DNA of 18,352 nucleotides from Alectoria sarmentosa (Eukaryota; Ascomycota; Lecanoromycetes; Lecanorales; Parmeliaceae). The DNA is taken from the NCBI GenBank assembly GCA_009733775.1, contig WOGZ01000508.1:1-18352 (forward strand), in the 5' to 3' direction. Below are positions 18,108-18,352 of this stretch, one piece after another (the first letter of the stretch is position 1; each line of letters opens with the position of its first letter). A program made the translations under genes and the position numbers. The notes under the pieces were generated by a model. That model made no database searches and was not told the DNA's origin. It worked only from the letters and a program-made list of their open reading frames with translations.

Positions 18108-18352
18108 CGAACTGAAATCTTAAATTTATTAATGTATTTAAATTATAAATACATTAAAATTGTAAATGCATTAAATTTATGAATTTTATTCAAAATGCAA
18201 AAAATTGTTTATTTGTTTTGATTTTAAAACTTTTTTTCTAATTTTTTTTTCTAGATATTTTTTTAGCATTTTTTTTAAATTTCAATTTTTTTTTTTTCGA
18301 ATCGAAATTCTAAATTTAATTATTCATTAAATTTATAAATTTTATGCAAATT
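18108..18352 (-). repeat. two related poly(A)-ended units, possible retroposon 3' ends
   Basis: Plus-strand unit 1 (about 18108-18207) reads CGAACTGAAATCTTAAATTTA...CATTAAATTTATGAATTTTATTCAAAATGCAAA. Unit 2 (18298-18352, cut by the window end) reads CGAATCGAAATTCTAAATTTA...CATTAAATTTATAAATTTTATGCAAATT. Each is headed by a T run (T40 at 18063 apart from a short CTCTT; T12 at 18286-18297). Unit 1 has an extra segment with a perfect inverted repeat AATGTATTTA / TAAATACATT. On the minus strand these look like tandem or nested 3' ends with poly(A) tails. No coding motif is visible. Confidence 0.55.

Noticed and set aside
1..18352. Mitochondrial, plastid, bacterial or phage origin because of the extreme AT content
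   Set aside because: LTR retrotransposons with target duplications, a Helitron and a chromodomain indicate a eukaryotic nuclear genome, and no organellar or bacterial genes, rRNA or tRNA were seen.

Overview
This window looks like a transposon graveyard in the AT-rich compartment of a filamentous ascomycete (Pezizomycotina) nuclear genome. I see no intact gene. Almost everything recognisable is a relic of a transposable element, damaged by C:G to T:A transitions. CC and GG are nearly absent, while CpG is still frequent. Premature stops sit where family consensus expects Gln or Trp, and catalytic Asp, Gly and Ser codons have become Asn, Glu or Phe. That is the pattern of repeat-induced point mutation (RIP), not of ordinary CpG deamination, which would remove CpG. 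The species cannot be named from the sequence.

Region 1 (1 to about 4185, + strand) is a Ty1/copia element whose 5' end lies outside the window. Protease, GAG-pre-integrase, integrase, reverse transcriptase and RNase H can be read in order. A 145-bp solo LTR (1609-1753, target duplication AAATC) sits inside the integrase, three codons before the catalytic Glu. Region 2 (4186-5406) has no gene: it holds an AT microsatellite, a roughly 157-bp tandem duplication and a degraded relative of the first solo LTR.

Region 3 (about 5407-9270, - strand) is a decayed Helitron. It shows an N-terminal Cys-rich motif, the HUH Rep domain with both tyrosines of the KYxxKY-type motif, and the segment after Rep. 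A little-mutated 258-bp solo LTR (5950-6207, target duplication GTTTT) is inserted in it. The PIF1-type helicase was not confirmed.

Region 4 (9994-17561, + strand) is a full-length Ty3/gypsy chromovirus of 7568 bp, with 161-bp LTRs and a TTTTT target duplication. Its domains from gag to chromodomain all lie in one reading frame over about 6.1 kb, broken by point mutations but with no frameshift detected. After the chromodomain the frame continues through four 57-bp repeats to 17206. Region 5 (17562-18352) is very AT-rich spacer, a small GC-richer patch, a run of 40 T, and two related poly-T-headed repeats.

The elements do not form a pathway. Their value is as a nested record: old Helitron and copia, RIP, then short LTR insertions that stayed GC-richer, and a gypsy insertion that was itself RIPped. 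All family assignments come from motifs read by eye; no database search was run.
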